Shown here in pieces: positions 26,597 to 36,614 of a DNA stretch of 64,000 nucleotides (positions are counted from its first letter, which is position 1; each line of letters begins with the position of its first letter). The position numbers and the translations under genes were made by a program. The stretch spans positions 1-64,000 of the forward strand of contig JAABRD010000032.1 in NCBI GenBank assembly GCA_011391085.1. The letters are read 5' to 3'. The notes beneath the pieces were generated by a model. It ran no database searches. It worked only from the letters and a program-made list of their open reading frames with translations, and was not told the DNA's origin. Source of the DNA: Thiotrichaceae bacterium (GTDB lineage Bacteria; Pseudomonadota; Gammaproteobacteria; Beggiatoales; Beggiatoaceae).

Positions 26597-26792
26597 GAAT
26601 GCTGGAGTAGAGGCTTTAGCCGGTGGAAAGTTGGCACCATTGTGAAATGTCTGGACATATTCTCCGGCTAAAGCCTCTACTCCAGCATTCGCCAAATAAA
26701 TACAGGTGGACTAGAGGCTTTAGCCGGAAGGTGGGGCCCCGCAATTTCAATTCTGTTCCACCCCCCACCGGCTAAAGCCTCTAGTCCACCTG
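26597..26792. repeat. Two adjacent TTAGCCGG palindromes
   Basis: The first palindrome is 26597-26690 (GAATGCTGGAGTAGAGGC arm). The second is 26703-26792 (CAGGTGGACTAGAGGCTTTA arm). Spacers differ. Nothing else is seen between 26531 and 26908. Confidence 0.85.
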
Positions 26793-26908
26793 TTCGACTA
26801 ATATCCACTATCCACTATCCACTCATTGGCACACTTAATGCGCTTCCATAAATTATCCGTTTCGTAACAAATAATTCTTCTAATTTATTGATTATTAAAG
26901 ATAATTTT

Positions 26909-27202
26909 ATGACATTTTACCATTGGGAAAACCAAGATTTAATTTTATCCGTACATTTACAACCACGGGCGAGTCAAACGGGCATCGTTGGCGTGTATGG
27001 CGACAAACTGAAAGTGAAAGTAACCGCCCCCCCCATTGAAGGACAGGCCAATGAAGAAGTGTGCAAATTATTTTCTAAAACCTTTGGGGTAGCCAAATCG
27101 CAAGTTATTTTGTTGCGAGGCGAAAGTAGCAAAAATAAACTGTTTCGGATTCAATCCCCTAAAAAGTTACCCAATTTTATTGTTGCATTGCACACTTTTT
27201 GA
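26909..27202 (+). CDS. YggU/DUF167 family protein
   Basis: A 97-residue alpha/beta protein with the family blocks VHLQPRASQTGI, LKVKVTAPPIEGQAN and VILLRGESSKNK. The function of the family is not established. The frame reaches 26888, but the ATG at 26909 fits the family start. Confidence 0.9.
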   Translation: MTFYHWENQDLILSVHLQPRASQTGIVGVYGDKLKVKVTAPPIEGQANEEVCKLFSKTFGVAKSQVILLRGESSKNKLFRIQSPKKLPNFIVALHTF

Positions 27203-27232
27203 TTGCAATATTTAACCTTGTTGTAATATACT
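27203..27232 (+). promoter_or_regulatory. Candidate sigma-70 promoter of adk
   Basis: TTGCAA (27203-27208), an 18-bp spacer and TATACT (27227-27232) lie about 125 bases before the adk start. Confidence 0.4.
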
Positions 27233-27308
27233 GATATTGCATGTTAGGACATACACCAAAGAAGTGGATGTATTTTCTTTAAAATCATACATTTAAAAAA
27301 ATGATTAG

Positions 27309-28010
<702 letters not shown>

Positions 28011-28193
28011 GGATTTTTCTGATACTTGATTGGTTGCCTTTTTGATAGAGTCAAGTATGACGGATGACATCTGGCTTTGCTAAACCTTTGAGGTTTGGTA
28101 AAGCTGGAGGAGTAGCAAGCTTGAGTTTGCCACTGATGTTAAGGGATGACAATGGACGAAGAATAGCAAACCTAGATTTGTCAGTTCTGGGTA

Positions 28194-28445
28194 CCGCGAG
28201 ACTAAAGGCTTTAACCGGTGAGAGGCATAACGTTGAAAACGAGTTCGCCTACCACCGGCTAAAACTTCAATGCCATGAAGTTAAGGAAAATACTGAAGGA
28301 AAATCCCGGTGGAGTGGAGGCTTTAGCCGGCCGGCAGTAGGCATCACCCCCCACTCAAATTGCGGGGCGCCTACCGCCGGCAGGCGTTAGCCTCCACTCC
28401 AGCGTATCTTAACTTAATGGTATTGCGGCTAAAACCTTTAGCCCA
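28194..28445. repeat. TTAGCCGG palindrome plus S3 element
   Basis: A degenerate palindrome (28197-28268) is followed by an S3 element (28271-28426; TGCCATGAAGTTAAGG / CTTAACTTAATGGTATTGC) with a TTAGCCGG interior, then a half repeat. This is most of the gap between adk and mltF; 28446-28573 shows nothing clear. Confidence 0.75.
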
Positions 28446-28573
28446 GCGGTACATGGTTCAATTTTTGGGGAACCTAATGTTTTTCAGATGGCTTTTGCAT
28501 TGATAAACTCAACTGATACGTTGACACTCGCTATTCCTCACAGATAATTGTGTACTAACAAGAGGAAGCATTG

Positions 28574-30022
28574 ATGAAATTCTTAACTATTCTATTTTTA
28601 GGATTGGTACAGTTATTTTATTCTTCTCAAACGCCGTTGTTAGACCAAGTGAAGGCGCGGGGCGAATTACGGGTAGTGACTCGGCATGGTCCAACGACTT
28701 ACTATCGAGGACCCGAAGGTGAAGCAGGTTTGGAATATGACCTCGCGAAAAGTTTTGCCGAGGAATTAGGGGTCGAATTGCATATCGTGGTAGCAGATAA
28801 TTTCAATGACATTTTGCAAAAAGTGGCCTCTCATGAGGTGGACTTGGCCACCGCAGGTCTCACTATCAATGACGAACGCAAATCTTTGGTTCGATTTGCC
28901 CCAGAGTATCAGGAAGTTTATCAACAAGTGGTATATCGTCAAGGTACCCCTTTGCCCCCCAACAATTTAGCAGAGTTCGATGAAAACTACAAACTGACCA
29001 TCGTAGCAGGAAGTGGTCAAAGTCATTTTCTCAAACGTCTCAAGGAAAACTATCCACAATTAGTTTGGGAAGAAATCTCGGAAGTGGATCCCAGTGAATT
29101 ACTGGAACAGGTGTGGGAAGGAGAGATTCGCTATACGCTGGTCAATTCTAACGAAGTCGCACAAATGCGGCGCTTTTATCCGGAATTGGAAGTGGGGCTG
29201 GAATTTGATAAACCTCCGCAAAAATTAGCCTGGGCTTTTCCACGGGTTGCTGTAGATGACAGTTTGTATATGGCCGCCATTCAGTTTTTCACGCGCTTGC
29301 AACGTTCTGGAAAATTGGAACAGTTGCTAGAACGTTACTATGGTCACATTGACGAAGGTGAACATTTTGATTATGTGAACCTCCGCGACTTTCACCGCTA
29401 TTGTGAAGAACGCTTGCCTAAATATCGCAACTTTTTTGAAAAAGTCGCTTCTCGTTATCATCTCGACTGGCGTTTCCTAGCCGCGGTTGGCTATGAGGAA
29501 TCACAATGGCATCCCAGTGCCGTTTCCCACACCGGGGTACGTGGCATCATGATGTTGACGAAAACTACGGCCCAAGAAATGGGCGTGACGAATCGAGATG
29601 ACCCATATCAAAGTATTGAAGGTGGTACCCGATATTTTTTAGCCATCCGAGACCGCATTCCTAAAGACATTCTTGAACCGGACCGCACCTGGTTTGCATT
29701 GGCGGCCTACAATGTTGGGTTAGGACATTTAAGAGATGCCGTGAAACTAACCGAAATTCAAGGCGACAATCCCTCTCGTTGGATAGACGTGAAAAGGCAT
29801 TTACCGAAACTCAGTGACGAATACTGGTACAAACAAACCCAACATGGTCAAGCCCGCGGTTATGAACCAGTTAAATTCGTAAAAAGCGTGCGACGTTTTT
29901 ACGATATGTTAGTGCGTCTTTATCCGCAACCAGAAATGGTCTCGGTGCCGCCCCAATCGGTGCCGTCACCTCAATCCTTACCGAACCAACCTGACTCTGT
30001 TCCCTTAGCACCCATTTTGTGA
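28574..30022 (+). CDS. mltF: Membrane-bound lytic murein transglycosylase F
   Basis: A 482-residue protein with an N-terminal hydrophobic export signal. A periplasmic-binding-protein-type domain (SBP_bac_3, about 25-255; GELRVVTRHGPTTYY) is followed by a lysozyme-like SLT domain (about 285-420) with the catalytic Glu in AAVGYEESQWHPSA. It cleaves peptidoglycan to anhydro-muropeptides. AGAGGAAG ribosome site. Stop overlaps the GTG start of the following gene (GTGA). Confidence 0.93.
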   Translation: MKFLTILFLGLVQLFYSSQTPLLDQVKARGELRVVTRHGPTTYYRGPEGEAGLEYDLAKSFAEELGVELHIVVADNFNDILQKVASHEVDLATAGLTINDERKSLVRFAPEYQEVYQQVVYRQGTPLPPNNLAEFDENYKLTIVAGSGQSHFLKRLKENYPQLVWEEISEVDPSELLEQVWEGEIRYTLVNSNEVAQMRRFYPELEVGLEFDKPPQKLAWAFPRVAVDDSLYMAAIQFFTRLQRSGKLEQLLERYYGHIDEGEHFDYVNLRDFHRYCEERLPKYRNFFEKVASRYHLDWRFLAAVGYEESQWHPSAVSHTGVRGIMMLTKTTAQEMGVTNRDDPYQSIEGGTRYFLAIRDRIPKDILEPDRTWFALAAYNVGLGHLRDAVKLTEIQGDNPSRWIDVKRHLPKLSDEYWYKQTQHGQARGYEPVKFVKSVRRFYDMLVRLYPQPEMVSVPPQSVPSPQSLPNQPDSVPLAPIL

Positions 30023-32379
30023 CGTTTATTCAAATGTTATCTCCGACCTTGATAAGCCAGAAACTCTGTTTTTCGAAACGTTCGAAACGAATGAGTTTCT
30101 GGTACCACAAAACCACCTCAGCCCTATACCATTTCTGCCCAGAGGGCATATACGAATTCAGAGGGGTACTCTATTCCCTGTTTATCATCTTCAGCACCTG
30201 CGTTTTTCCTCCAGATGTCCAAGCAGATGCCAACACTTCCACCACCCGTCCCAAAATTGGCTTGGCCTTATCAGGAGGAGGTGCCCGCGGTTTAGCCCAT
30301 GTTGGGGTGTTGCAAGCGTTTGAAGAACTGCAAGTGCCAGTTGACTACATTGCCGGCACCAGTATGGGCAGTATCATTGGCGGATTGTATGCCAGTGGCA
30401 TGACGATTGAGGAATTGCAAGAAGCTGTTCAAACCATCGAGTGGACAAAGGTACTCAGGTATAAAATTGATAGAAACCAATTGTCCTATCGCGACAAACA
30501 AATGCAACAGCGATATTTTAACTTCGAATTTGGTTTCTCCAAAGAAGGCTTTACCGTCCCTTCCGGCGTCGTCAGTGGTCAAGAATTACTTCTCCTCCTT
30601 AAACGCCTCACCAAAAATCTTTACCTAGATGACTTCTCCAAATTGCCCATTCCCTTCAAAGCCGTGGCCACCGATTTGGAAGACCCTAATGAACCTTATT
30701 TACTTTCCAAAGGCGACCTGGCCCTCGCCCTCCGTGCCTCGATGGCCGTCCCCTTTGCGTTTGCCCCGATCACCATTGATGGCCGTCTCCTGGTAGATGG
30801 AGGCATCGTCAACAACATTCCGGTGGACGTGGTGAAAAATATGGGTGCTGACATTGTCGTTGCCGTTGACATTGCCACCCCCATCTTAAATCAAGTGGAT
30901 TCGGGCAGTTCCTTTGTCACCATTTATAAACAGTCGATGGATATTTCTCTGATTCAAAATGCCTTGCAAGCCCTCAAGAAAGCGGATATTATCATTGAAC
31001 CGGACTTGAAAGGATTGACCCTGACTGATTTTGAAAAAAGCGAGAAAATGATGGACAGAGGTCGTCAAGCGATTTTGGAAAAACGCGCATTGTTTAAAAT
31101 TCTAGCAGTCAGTCCTCCAGAATACGCTAATTATCGTGCCTTGAAACAAGCTAAAATTCCGCCTATACGGAAGACCCTCACTCCCGCTTTTATTAATATT
31201 CAAGGGAATCAACGCACCGATACCAAATTGTTGCAAGGCAAATTAAATCATTTAAAAGGCCAGCCCCTGCATCTTCCCGACGATTTAGAACGGGCCACGA
31301 ACCAATTGATGGCATTGAAAGAGTTTGAACAAGTTAATTATCACCTTGAAACTCTCGCCCACGGCCACACCGGGCTGATTTTTGACATTCGTGAAAAACC
31401 GTGGGGACCTCACTATTTCCATTGGGGATTGAATGCGTCGACCACTTTTGACGATAAAATTGAGTTCACTTTGTTGGCCCGCCATGACAAATTAAATATC
31501 AACAAGTACGGGGCCGAATGGGTCAATGAATTAGAAGTGGGTACGGGTTACTTATTCCGAACCGAATTTTATCAACCGTTAGATTATGACCGACGGTTTT
31601 TTATCGCCCCCTTTGCTTCCCTAGAACGGGCTTTTCCAGAAGTGTTTAGACAACAACGTGGTTTGGCTTCTTACGATGTGAAAAGTCTGCGAGTGGGAAT
31701 CGATTTAGGTATCAATTTCAATAATTTAGCAGAGTTACGCGGGGGGCTTCAACATAATCAAATCGATGCCCAAGTACGCATTGGTGAATCAGCATTTTTG
31801 CCTACGGGTCGAATTCAGGAAAACTTACTGACTTTTAAATTTGGTTACGATTCTTTAGACGACAAAGTGTTTGCGACGCGAGGTCTCAAAATTAACTTAG
31901 ATGGACGAATTTATCAAAGAGGGATTGGGTCAGATTTCAACTATCAACAAGCGACTTTTTACACTCGTCAATATATTCCATTTCTATCTAACCTGACTTT
32001 GTTATCCGATCTCACTTTTGCCACTTCCCTCAACTCCACGCCGCCGGAATACGAACATTTTTCGGTAGGAGGTTTTCACTTGTTAGCAGGTTACGCGCAA
32101 GATGAAATGGCCGGTAGCCAAGCCCTGATCATGCGTCTGGGCGGACTGTTAAGTTCCACTTATCTCCCTCAATTGGCAGCCAAGGAGACGAGATTGTTAG
32201 GACTGGCCCATGCGGGAAATGCGTGGAATCATTTTGGAGATATTCATATTACTGACTTGCGTTATGGTGGCACCTTGGCCATGATGTGGGATACGCAATT
32301 TGGCACCATTCTGTTAGGTGCTGGATATACTGATGGCGGGAGTTTCCGGTATAACTTGTCGGTGGGGAGTTTTTTCTAA
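30019..32379 (+). CDS. Patatin-like phospholipase with POTRA and outer-membrane barrel (PlpD type)
   Basis: 786 residues from GTG 30019. The signal peptide core is near 49-70 (VLYSLFIIFSTCVFP). The patatin domain (about 78-265) has oxyanion GGGARG, nucleophile GTSMG and DGG of the Ser-Asp dyad. A POTRA-like segment (about 395-455) and a C-terminal 16-strand-type barrel (to the terminal Phe) follow. This is the type Vd autotransporter layout. The start is unsure: 30034 or 30091 are alternatives, and the region 30056-30101 is an AGAAACT/AGTTTCT repeat that may have been added to the 5' end. Stop-start overlap with mltF suggests coupling. Confidence 0.88.
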   Translation: MTFIQMLSPTLISQKLCFSKRSKRMSFWYHKTTSALYHFCPEGIYEFRGVLYSLFIIFSTCVFPPDVQADANTSTTRPKIGLALSGGGARGLAHVGVLQAFEELQVPVDYIAGTSMGSIIGGLYASGMTIEELQEAVQTIEWTKVLRYKIDRNQLSYRDKQMQQRYFNFEFGFSKEGFTVPSGVVSGQELLLLLKRLTKNLYLDDFSKLPIPFKAVATDLEDPNEPYLLSKGDLALALRASMAVPFAFAPITIDGRLLVDGGIVNNIPVDVVKNMGADIVVAVDIATPILNQVDSGSSFVTIYKQSMDISLIQNALQALKKADIIIEPDLKGLTLTDFEKSEKMMDRGRQAILEKRALFKILAVSPPEYANYRALKQAKIPPIRKTLTPAFINIQGNQRTDTKLLQGKLNHLKGQPLHLPDDLERATNQLMALKEFEQVNYHLETLAHGHTGLIFDIREKPWGPHYFHWGLNASTTFDDKIEFTLLARHDKLNINKYGAEWVNELEVGTGYLFRTEFYQPLDYDRRFFIAPFASLERAFPEVFRQQRGLASYDVKSLRVGIDLGINFNNLAELRGGLQHNQIDAQVRIGESAFLPTGRIQENLLTFKFGYDSLDDKVFATRGLKINLDGRIYQRGIGSDFNYQQATFYTRQYIPFLSNLTLLSDLTFATSLNSTPPEYEHFSVGGFHLLAGYAQDEMAGSQALIMRLGGLLSSTYLPQLAAKETRLLGLAHAGNAWNHFGDIHITDLRYGGTLAMMWDTQFGTILLGAGYTDGGSFRYNLSVGSFF

Positions 32380-32430
32380 ACCGAGATATTTCAGGGGGCC
32401 AAAGAATTCAGGGGGGCCAAAACGTTATAG

Positions 32431-32726
32431 TATAGTAATATTCTTTCTCATTTATACTCCCCGCAAGCGGCACTGCCATTAAGTTAAGGTACGCTGGAGT
32501 GGAGGCTTTAGCCGGCCGGCGGTAGGCGCCCCCGCAATTTGAGTGGGGGGTGATGCCTACGGCCGGCCGGCTAAAGCCTCCACTCCACCGGGATTTTCCT
32601 TAACTTAATGGCAGTGCAGCTTAAAGCCTCTAGTCCATCTGTCGATTCATTTCAGAGGCTGTTTTCCTTCACTTAATGGCATTGCCGTGTACAGGGGGGG
32701 TATAAACAATTAGGAATATTACTATA
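32431..32726. mobile_element. S2 element enclosing an S3 element and TTAGCCGG palindrome
   Basis: Ends TATAGTAATATTC / GGAATATTACTATA. Inside is a complete S3 element (32475-32617) that itself holds the TTAGCCGG palindrome, then an S3 half. This shows elements nested three deep. Confidence 0.8.
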
Positions 32727-32751
32727 ACGCTTTGGACTCCTGACACCTACA

Positions 32752-34329
32752 CTAATTACAAAACTTCTTCTTAAATTCCCTCTCCTCCGCGGTTAACGGT
32801 TGAATCCCCAAAGATTCTTGAATAAAAATCTCACTGCAACGCGACGGTTGACGTTGAGACGTGGGGGGCTGGGGAGGGGTCTGAACCGTGGCAGAAGACG
32901 GTGGTGATTCCTGTTCCCGCGCCGGCTTATGCACTCGTGCCGGCAATTTTTCCGAAGGCGGGGCAACCACAGGTACGGGTGAAGAGACCGGCGGTACGGA
33001 CGGACGGACGGGTGGTGGTGACAAGGTAGAAGAGGGACGTGACGAGATGACCGATTGTTCCAATGTATTTAAACGTTGTTGCAACTCAGCTAACTTTGGA
33101 GAATTGGGATTGACCTGTTGCAAATTCTGTAAGGCACTCCGTGCCTTTGATAACTGCTTTTGCTTTAGAAAAGTTTCCGCCAGTTGTTGATAACGAGTTT
33201 CAATTTTCCTAAGACCGGCCTTCGCTTCCTGATGATTCGGGGCTTTCACTAACACTTGGTTATAACACTCAAACGCGGTCCCTCCTTTTCCAGACAGTAA
33301 TCGGCCCGCCTTCAGATGTTCTCCACATTGCTTCAGTAACATGGGAATCTCATTTTTGTCACTGGCGAGGGTAGCTAATTCTTTTAAACGTCGTTCTGCC
33401 ACGGGTAAGACTAATGATTTTGGATTCACTTTTTGCAATTCTGAAAGATAACGACGTCCATCGTCTAACTGCCTTTTTTTCAACGCAGTTTCTATCAAAG
33501 TTTGATAATGGTCTTCAAGTTTTTTTAAACCTGCGGTTGCCTGGACATTCTTGGAGTCCTGCTTTAATACTTGCTGGTAACAATCTAAAGCAGTCTCTTC
33601 ATTCTCCTTTTTCGCGGCCTTCTTGTTTACCTTGTCAGGGACCAGGCGATTTTTCTTAACCAGATTTTCACACTTTTGTAACGATTCACGAAGCCCGCCC
33701 ATCGATGGTGAAGGTGCAGATTTTTTCACTAAAGCATCAGATTTAGAGGCCACTGCCGCGGGTTTGGGGGTTGATAACTCTTCCTTGGCTGGTGGAGTCA
33801 CTGGTTTAGAAAATGTAGAATCCGATTGATGACTACTTACGGGGTCTGGCTTAACAGTTTGCGCGGTCCCTACAGATAAAACCGGCGATGGCTTCGAATT
33901 TGATTCTTTCGGATTTAATTCTACGGCTTGACCAAATGGAGGTTTCTCGACACTTCCATTTGTACCATTGGTCTTAGCCGTCTCGGTGTGGTCAACCTGA
34001 AATTGAGGAGAAACGGTTTGATTCAGAGTTTCTAAAGATTTAACCGGATTATTCTTAGACATTTGCCCGTTTTCCGGATGATTCGGTTTCAAATCAGATT
34101 TAACTGTCAAATCAGATGGTTGCCCAACCAACTCCGGATGTTGGGAAAAATGGTATTTGCCAATAATAAATCCGCCTAAAAAAACCATGAACAAGACCGC
34201 AGTCCCCACAAGCCATTTTTTGATAGCCTCCCAACGTCCTGCCAGGCTACCTAAATTTATTTTGAGTTTGTGTTTGCCGATGTTTTTGATTTTGCGCAGA
34301 TGATTGCTTTCTAATTTGGTAGGAGACAT
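32752..34329 (-). CDS. Membrane-anchored TPR-like protein
   Basis: A 525-residue protein. Basic N terminus, one membrane helix at about 40-62 (GTAVLFMVFLGGFIIG), then a long Ser/Pro/Lys-rich linker to about 215. Two homologous helical repeats follow (ALDCYQQVLKQDSKNVQA and AFECYNQVLVKAPNHQEA, each followed by a QQLAETFLKQKQL-type hairpin), then a Pro-rich segment and a conserved-looking cysteine-containing tail (CSEIFIQESLG ... FKKKFCN). No catalytic motif. Probably a periplasmic scaffold, function unknown. Confidence 0.75.
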   Translation of the reverse strand: MSPTKLESNHLRKIKNIGKHKLKINLGSLAGRWEAIKKWLVGTAVLFMVFLGGFIIGKYHFSQHPELVGQPSDLTVKSDLKPNHPENGQMSKNNPVKSLETLNQTVSPQFQVDHTETAKTNGTNGSVEKPPFGQAVELNPKESNSKPSPVLSVGTAQTVKPDPVSSHQSDSTFSKPVTPPAKEELSTPKPAAVASKSDALVKKSAPSPSMGGLRESLQKCENLVKKNRLVPDKVNKKAAKKENEETALDCYQQVLKQDSKNVQATAGLKKLEDHYQTLIETALKKRQLDDGRRYLSELQKVNPKSLVLPVAERRLKELATLASDKNEIPMLLKQCGEHLKAGRLLSGKGGTAFECYNQVLVKAPNHQEAKAGLRKIETRYQQLAETFLKQKQLSKARSALQNLQQVNPNSPKLAELQQRLNTLEQSVISSRPSSTLSPPPVRPSVPPVSSPVPVVAPPSEKLPARVHKPAREQESPPSSATVQTPPQPPTSQRQPSRCSEIFIQESLGIQPLTAEEREFKKKFCN

Positions 34330-34765
34330 AGAGTATAAATGCGTTAGTCTCGACTCTCGAGTGTTTTCCTCGCTTGATAAAAGAAGAAAATTTTTATTTC
34401 AGTCCGTTCAACAAAATATGAGAATCGTATAAGTGGATAGGGTATAACAGGAGAACATACCCCAAAATAGTGCTGGTGAACTTTCGGCTTTAACCGGCAA
34501 AGTTTGGCGCCCGTTTGACAGAAGGGGCCGCCCCCCACCGGCTTCCGCCTCTAGTCCAGCGATGTTGGTTTGGTTTTTTTCCATTTTTTATTTTTGAGAT
34601 TTCGAATTTTTATTGTATAGGAGATTAATTATAGATCAAAAAACTTCCTTGTGTAAACTTTATCGGTCCATGACGGCCCCTTCCCTAATCAAGGAATCCA
34701 AAGCGAAGCTTTGTCAGATCACGAACAAAGCTACGCTTTGGATTCCACTTGCTATCCACTATCCG
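34330..34765. repeat. Gap with TTAGCCGG-like and GGAATCC palindromes
   Basis: 34471-34560 is a degenerate TTAGCCGG palindrome. 34691-34747 is an AAGGAATCCAAAGCGAAGC / GCTACGCTTTGGATTCC palindrome. The rest is AT-rich with no gene. Confidence 0.7.
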
Positions 34766-35731
34766 CTATCCACTATCCGCTAAAACCGCCCGTGGATCAA
34801 AAGGAAATTCTTGTGCCATCTTTCGATAAAAATCCGAAGCGGCCACCGTGGTTGCAGGTGGCGTGACGAGTTGCAAAGTTACATATTGATCTCCAGAGGG
34901 GTTGCCAGGCAAACCACGTCCTTTCAGACGCAACTTTTGACCCGCGGTTGAACCAGCCGGAATCTTCAACTCTACTTTTCCACCTAAGGTAGGTACTGCA
35001 ACACTTGCACCTAAAGCGGCTTCCCAGGGTGCAATAGGCAAATTGAGAAACACATCTTTGCCCTCCGCACGATAAAAACGGTGTGGTTGAAACTCGATTT
35101 CCAAATATAAATCCCCATTTGATTCCCCCCCCTGGCCCGGTTCACCCTGACCGGCCAAACGTATTTTTTGACCTTCTGTGACGCCTGCTGGAATTTTTAC
35201 ATTTAAGGTACGAATTCTGGGAATTTTTTGGCCCATACTATCTCTTTCCGAAAGTCGCAGTTGTAGCACGCGATTGGCACCATGATAAGCCTCCTCCAGT
35301 GAGATAACAACTTTGGCATGATGGTCTTCGCCTGGAGTACGAAACGGAGTCTGATGAGTATAGCCTGGAGGCATCCCCGGACCTTGTCCCCGACCAAATA
35401 AAGTTTCAAAAAAGTCGCTAAAATCAAAAGGTTGACCGCCACCAGTGAAACCGCCGCTACCAAAATCGAAACCGAAATTCCAACCCGTAGGTGGCTGAAA
35501 GTTATCCCCGGCCCGCCAGTGATGGCCTAATTGGTCATAAGCTGCCCTTTTTTTATGGTCTTTTAGCACCTCATAAGCCTCGCCCACCTCTTTAAAGTGC
35601 TGTTCAGCATCTTTTTCTTTGCTGACATCGGGATGATATTTACGTGCCAGTTTACGATACGCCTGTTTAATATCGTCTGCACTGGCATCACGCGAAACAC
35701 CTAAAATTTTGTAATAGTCTTTGTATTCCAT
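34766..35731 (-). CDS. cbpA: DnaJ-family co-chaperone (CbpA-like)
   Basis: A 321-residue protein. J domain (1-70) with the HPD motif (KYHPDVSKEKD), a Gly/Phe-rich linker (FGFDFGSGGFTGGG), and two C-terminal substrate-binding beta domains (LNVKIPAGVTEGQKIRL; LKIPAGSTAGQKLRL). There is no CxxCxGxG zinc domain, which separates it from DnaJ. It stimulates DnaK. The CbpM partner was not seen. Confidence 0.9.
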   Translation of the reverse strand: MEYKDYYKILGVSRDASADDIKQAYRKLARKYHPDVSKEKDAEQHFKEVGEAYEVLKDHKKRAAYDQLGHHWRAGDNFQPPTGWNFGFDFGSGGFTGGGQPFDFSDFFETLFGRGQGPGMPPGYTHQTPFRTPGEDHHAKVVISLEEAYHGANRVLQLRLSERDSMGQKIPRIRTLNVKIPAGVTEGQKIRLAGQGEPGQGGESNGDLYLEIEFQPHRFYRAEGKDVFLNLPIAPWEAALGASVAVPTLGGKVELKIPAGSTAGQKLRLKGRGLPGNPSGDQYVTLQLVTPPATTVAASDFYRKMAQEFPFDPRAVLADSG

Positions 35732-35916
35732 AAAGGTCTTAAATGAATAATGAATAATGAATAATGAATAATGAATGACAATCTGTCAAATCTAAGACAC
35801 CATTTCCTTGCTAAATATATAGAGTAGTCTCTTTCAAATTTCAAGCTATCTTGCCTAAAGAAACGGGGTCAAAGAAACTTAGTTTCTTTCGATGAATGCG
35901 CGTCCTTGAAAAAAAA

Positions 35917-35945
35917 TTGAATGATGTAAAAATATATGTTATCCT
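35917..35945 (+). promoter_or_regulatory. Candidate sigma-70 promoter of porGA
   Basis: TTGAAT (35917-35922), a 17-bp spacer and TATCCT (35940-35945) lie about 80 bases before porG. Confidence 0.4.
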
Positions 35946-36023
35946 GATTCTCCCTAATAACCCCCAGAATCTTTTTATCATACTCGTCTTTGGAGTAATC
36001 TCTTAGCAGGGTAACATAACTTT

Positions 36024-36614
36024 ATGATTGAAATAAGAATCCATGGGCGTGGCGGCCAAGGTAACGTAGTCGCAGCCTATCTCACGGCGATGGCGGCTTT
36101 TGAAGAAGGTCGCTATGGTCAGGCATTTCCAAATTTTGGCGCCGAACGACGGGGCGCCCCTGTCATGGCCTTTGTCCGCATTAATAATAACCCCATTAAG
36201 CAACGCAACCAGGTGTTAGCACCTGCCTTCTTGATCATTCAAGACCAAGCCTTGTTACATGTGCCTGGTGTCACAGATGGCTTATTACCAGGCGGGAAAA
36301 TTTTGGTCAATTCCAACTTGAGTAGTGCCGTCCTCAGTAGTCAAGAAGGTAAAGACATCATCTCCATTCCCGCAGGCACACTAGCTAAACAAATCTTAGG
36401 ACGACCCGTACCGAATACGGCCTTACTGTCCGCCTTTTTTACCCTCACTGGCATATTGTCCCAAGAATCGTTGGCCAAAGTTCTCAAACAACGTTTTAAA
36501 GATGCCGTGTTAGAAAAAAATTTACAACTCATCGAACAAGCCGCCCAACAAGTTCCGGCGGGTCTTTGGAAAGTTTCAGAACAACAGGAGGAAAGTCATG
36601 TTACAAGCCCTTGA
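36024..36614 (+). CDS. porG: Pyruvate/2-ketoacid:ferredoxin oxidoreductase, gamma subunit
   Basis: A 196-residue protein of the POR gamma domain, beginning IEIRIHGRGGQGNVVAAY and containing FGAERRGAPVMAF. It is part of the oxygen-sensitive complex converting pyruvate and CoA to acetyl-CoA, CO2 and reduced ferredoxin. It overlaps porA by 17 bases. No gene for the small ferredoxin-like delta subunit lies between them. Confidence 0.9.
   Translation: MIEIRIHGRGGQGNVVAAYLTAMAAFEEGRYGQAFPNFGAERRGAPVMAFVRINNNPIKQRNQVLAPAFLIIQDQALLHVPGVTDGLLPGGKILVNSNLSSAVLSSQEGKDIISIPAGTLAKQILGRPVPNTALLSAFFTLTGILSQESLAKVLKQRFKDAVLEKNLQLIEQAAQQVPAGLWKVSEQQEESHVTSP

Noticed and set aside
28064-28390. 108-residue ORF after adk
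   Set aside because: It is read through a degenerate palindrome and an S3 element.
30056-30101. Attenuator or riboswitch at the mltF/patatin junction
   Set aside because: The pairing AGAAACT/AGTTTCT belongs to a dispersed repeat family also seen at 25985, 35875, 38959 and 39780.
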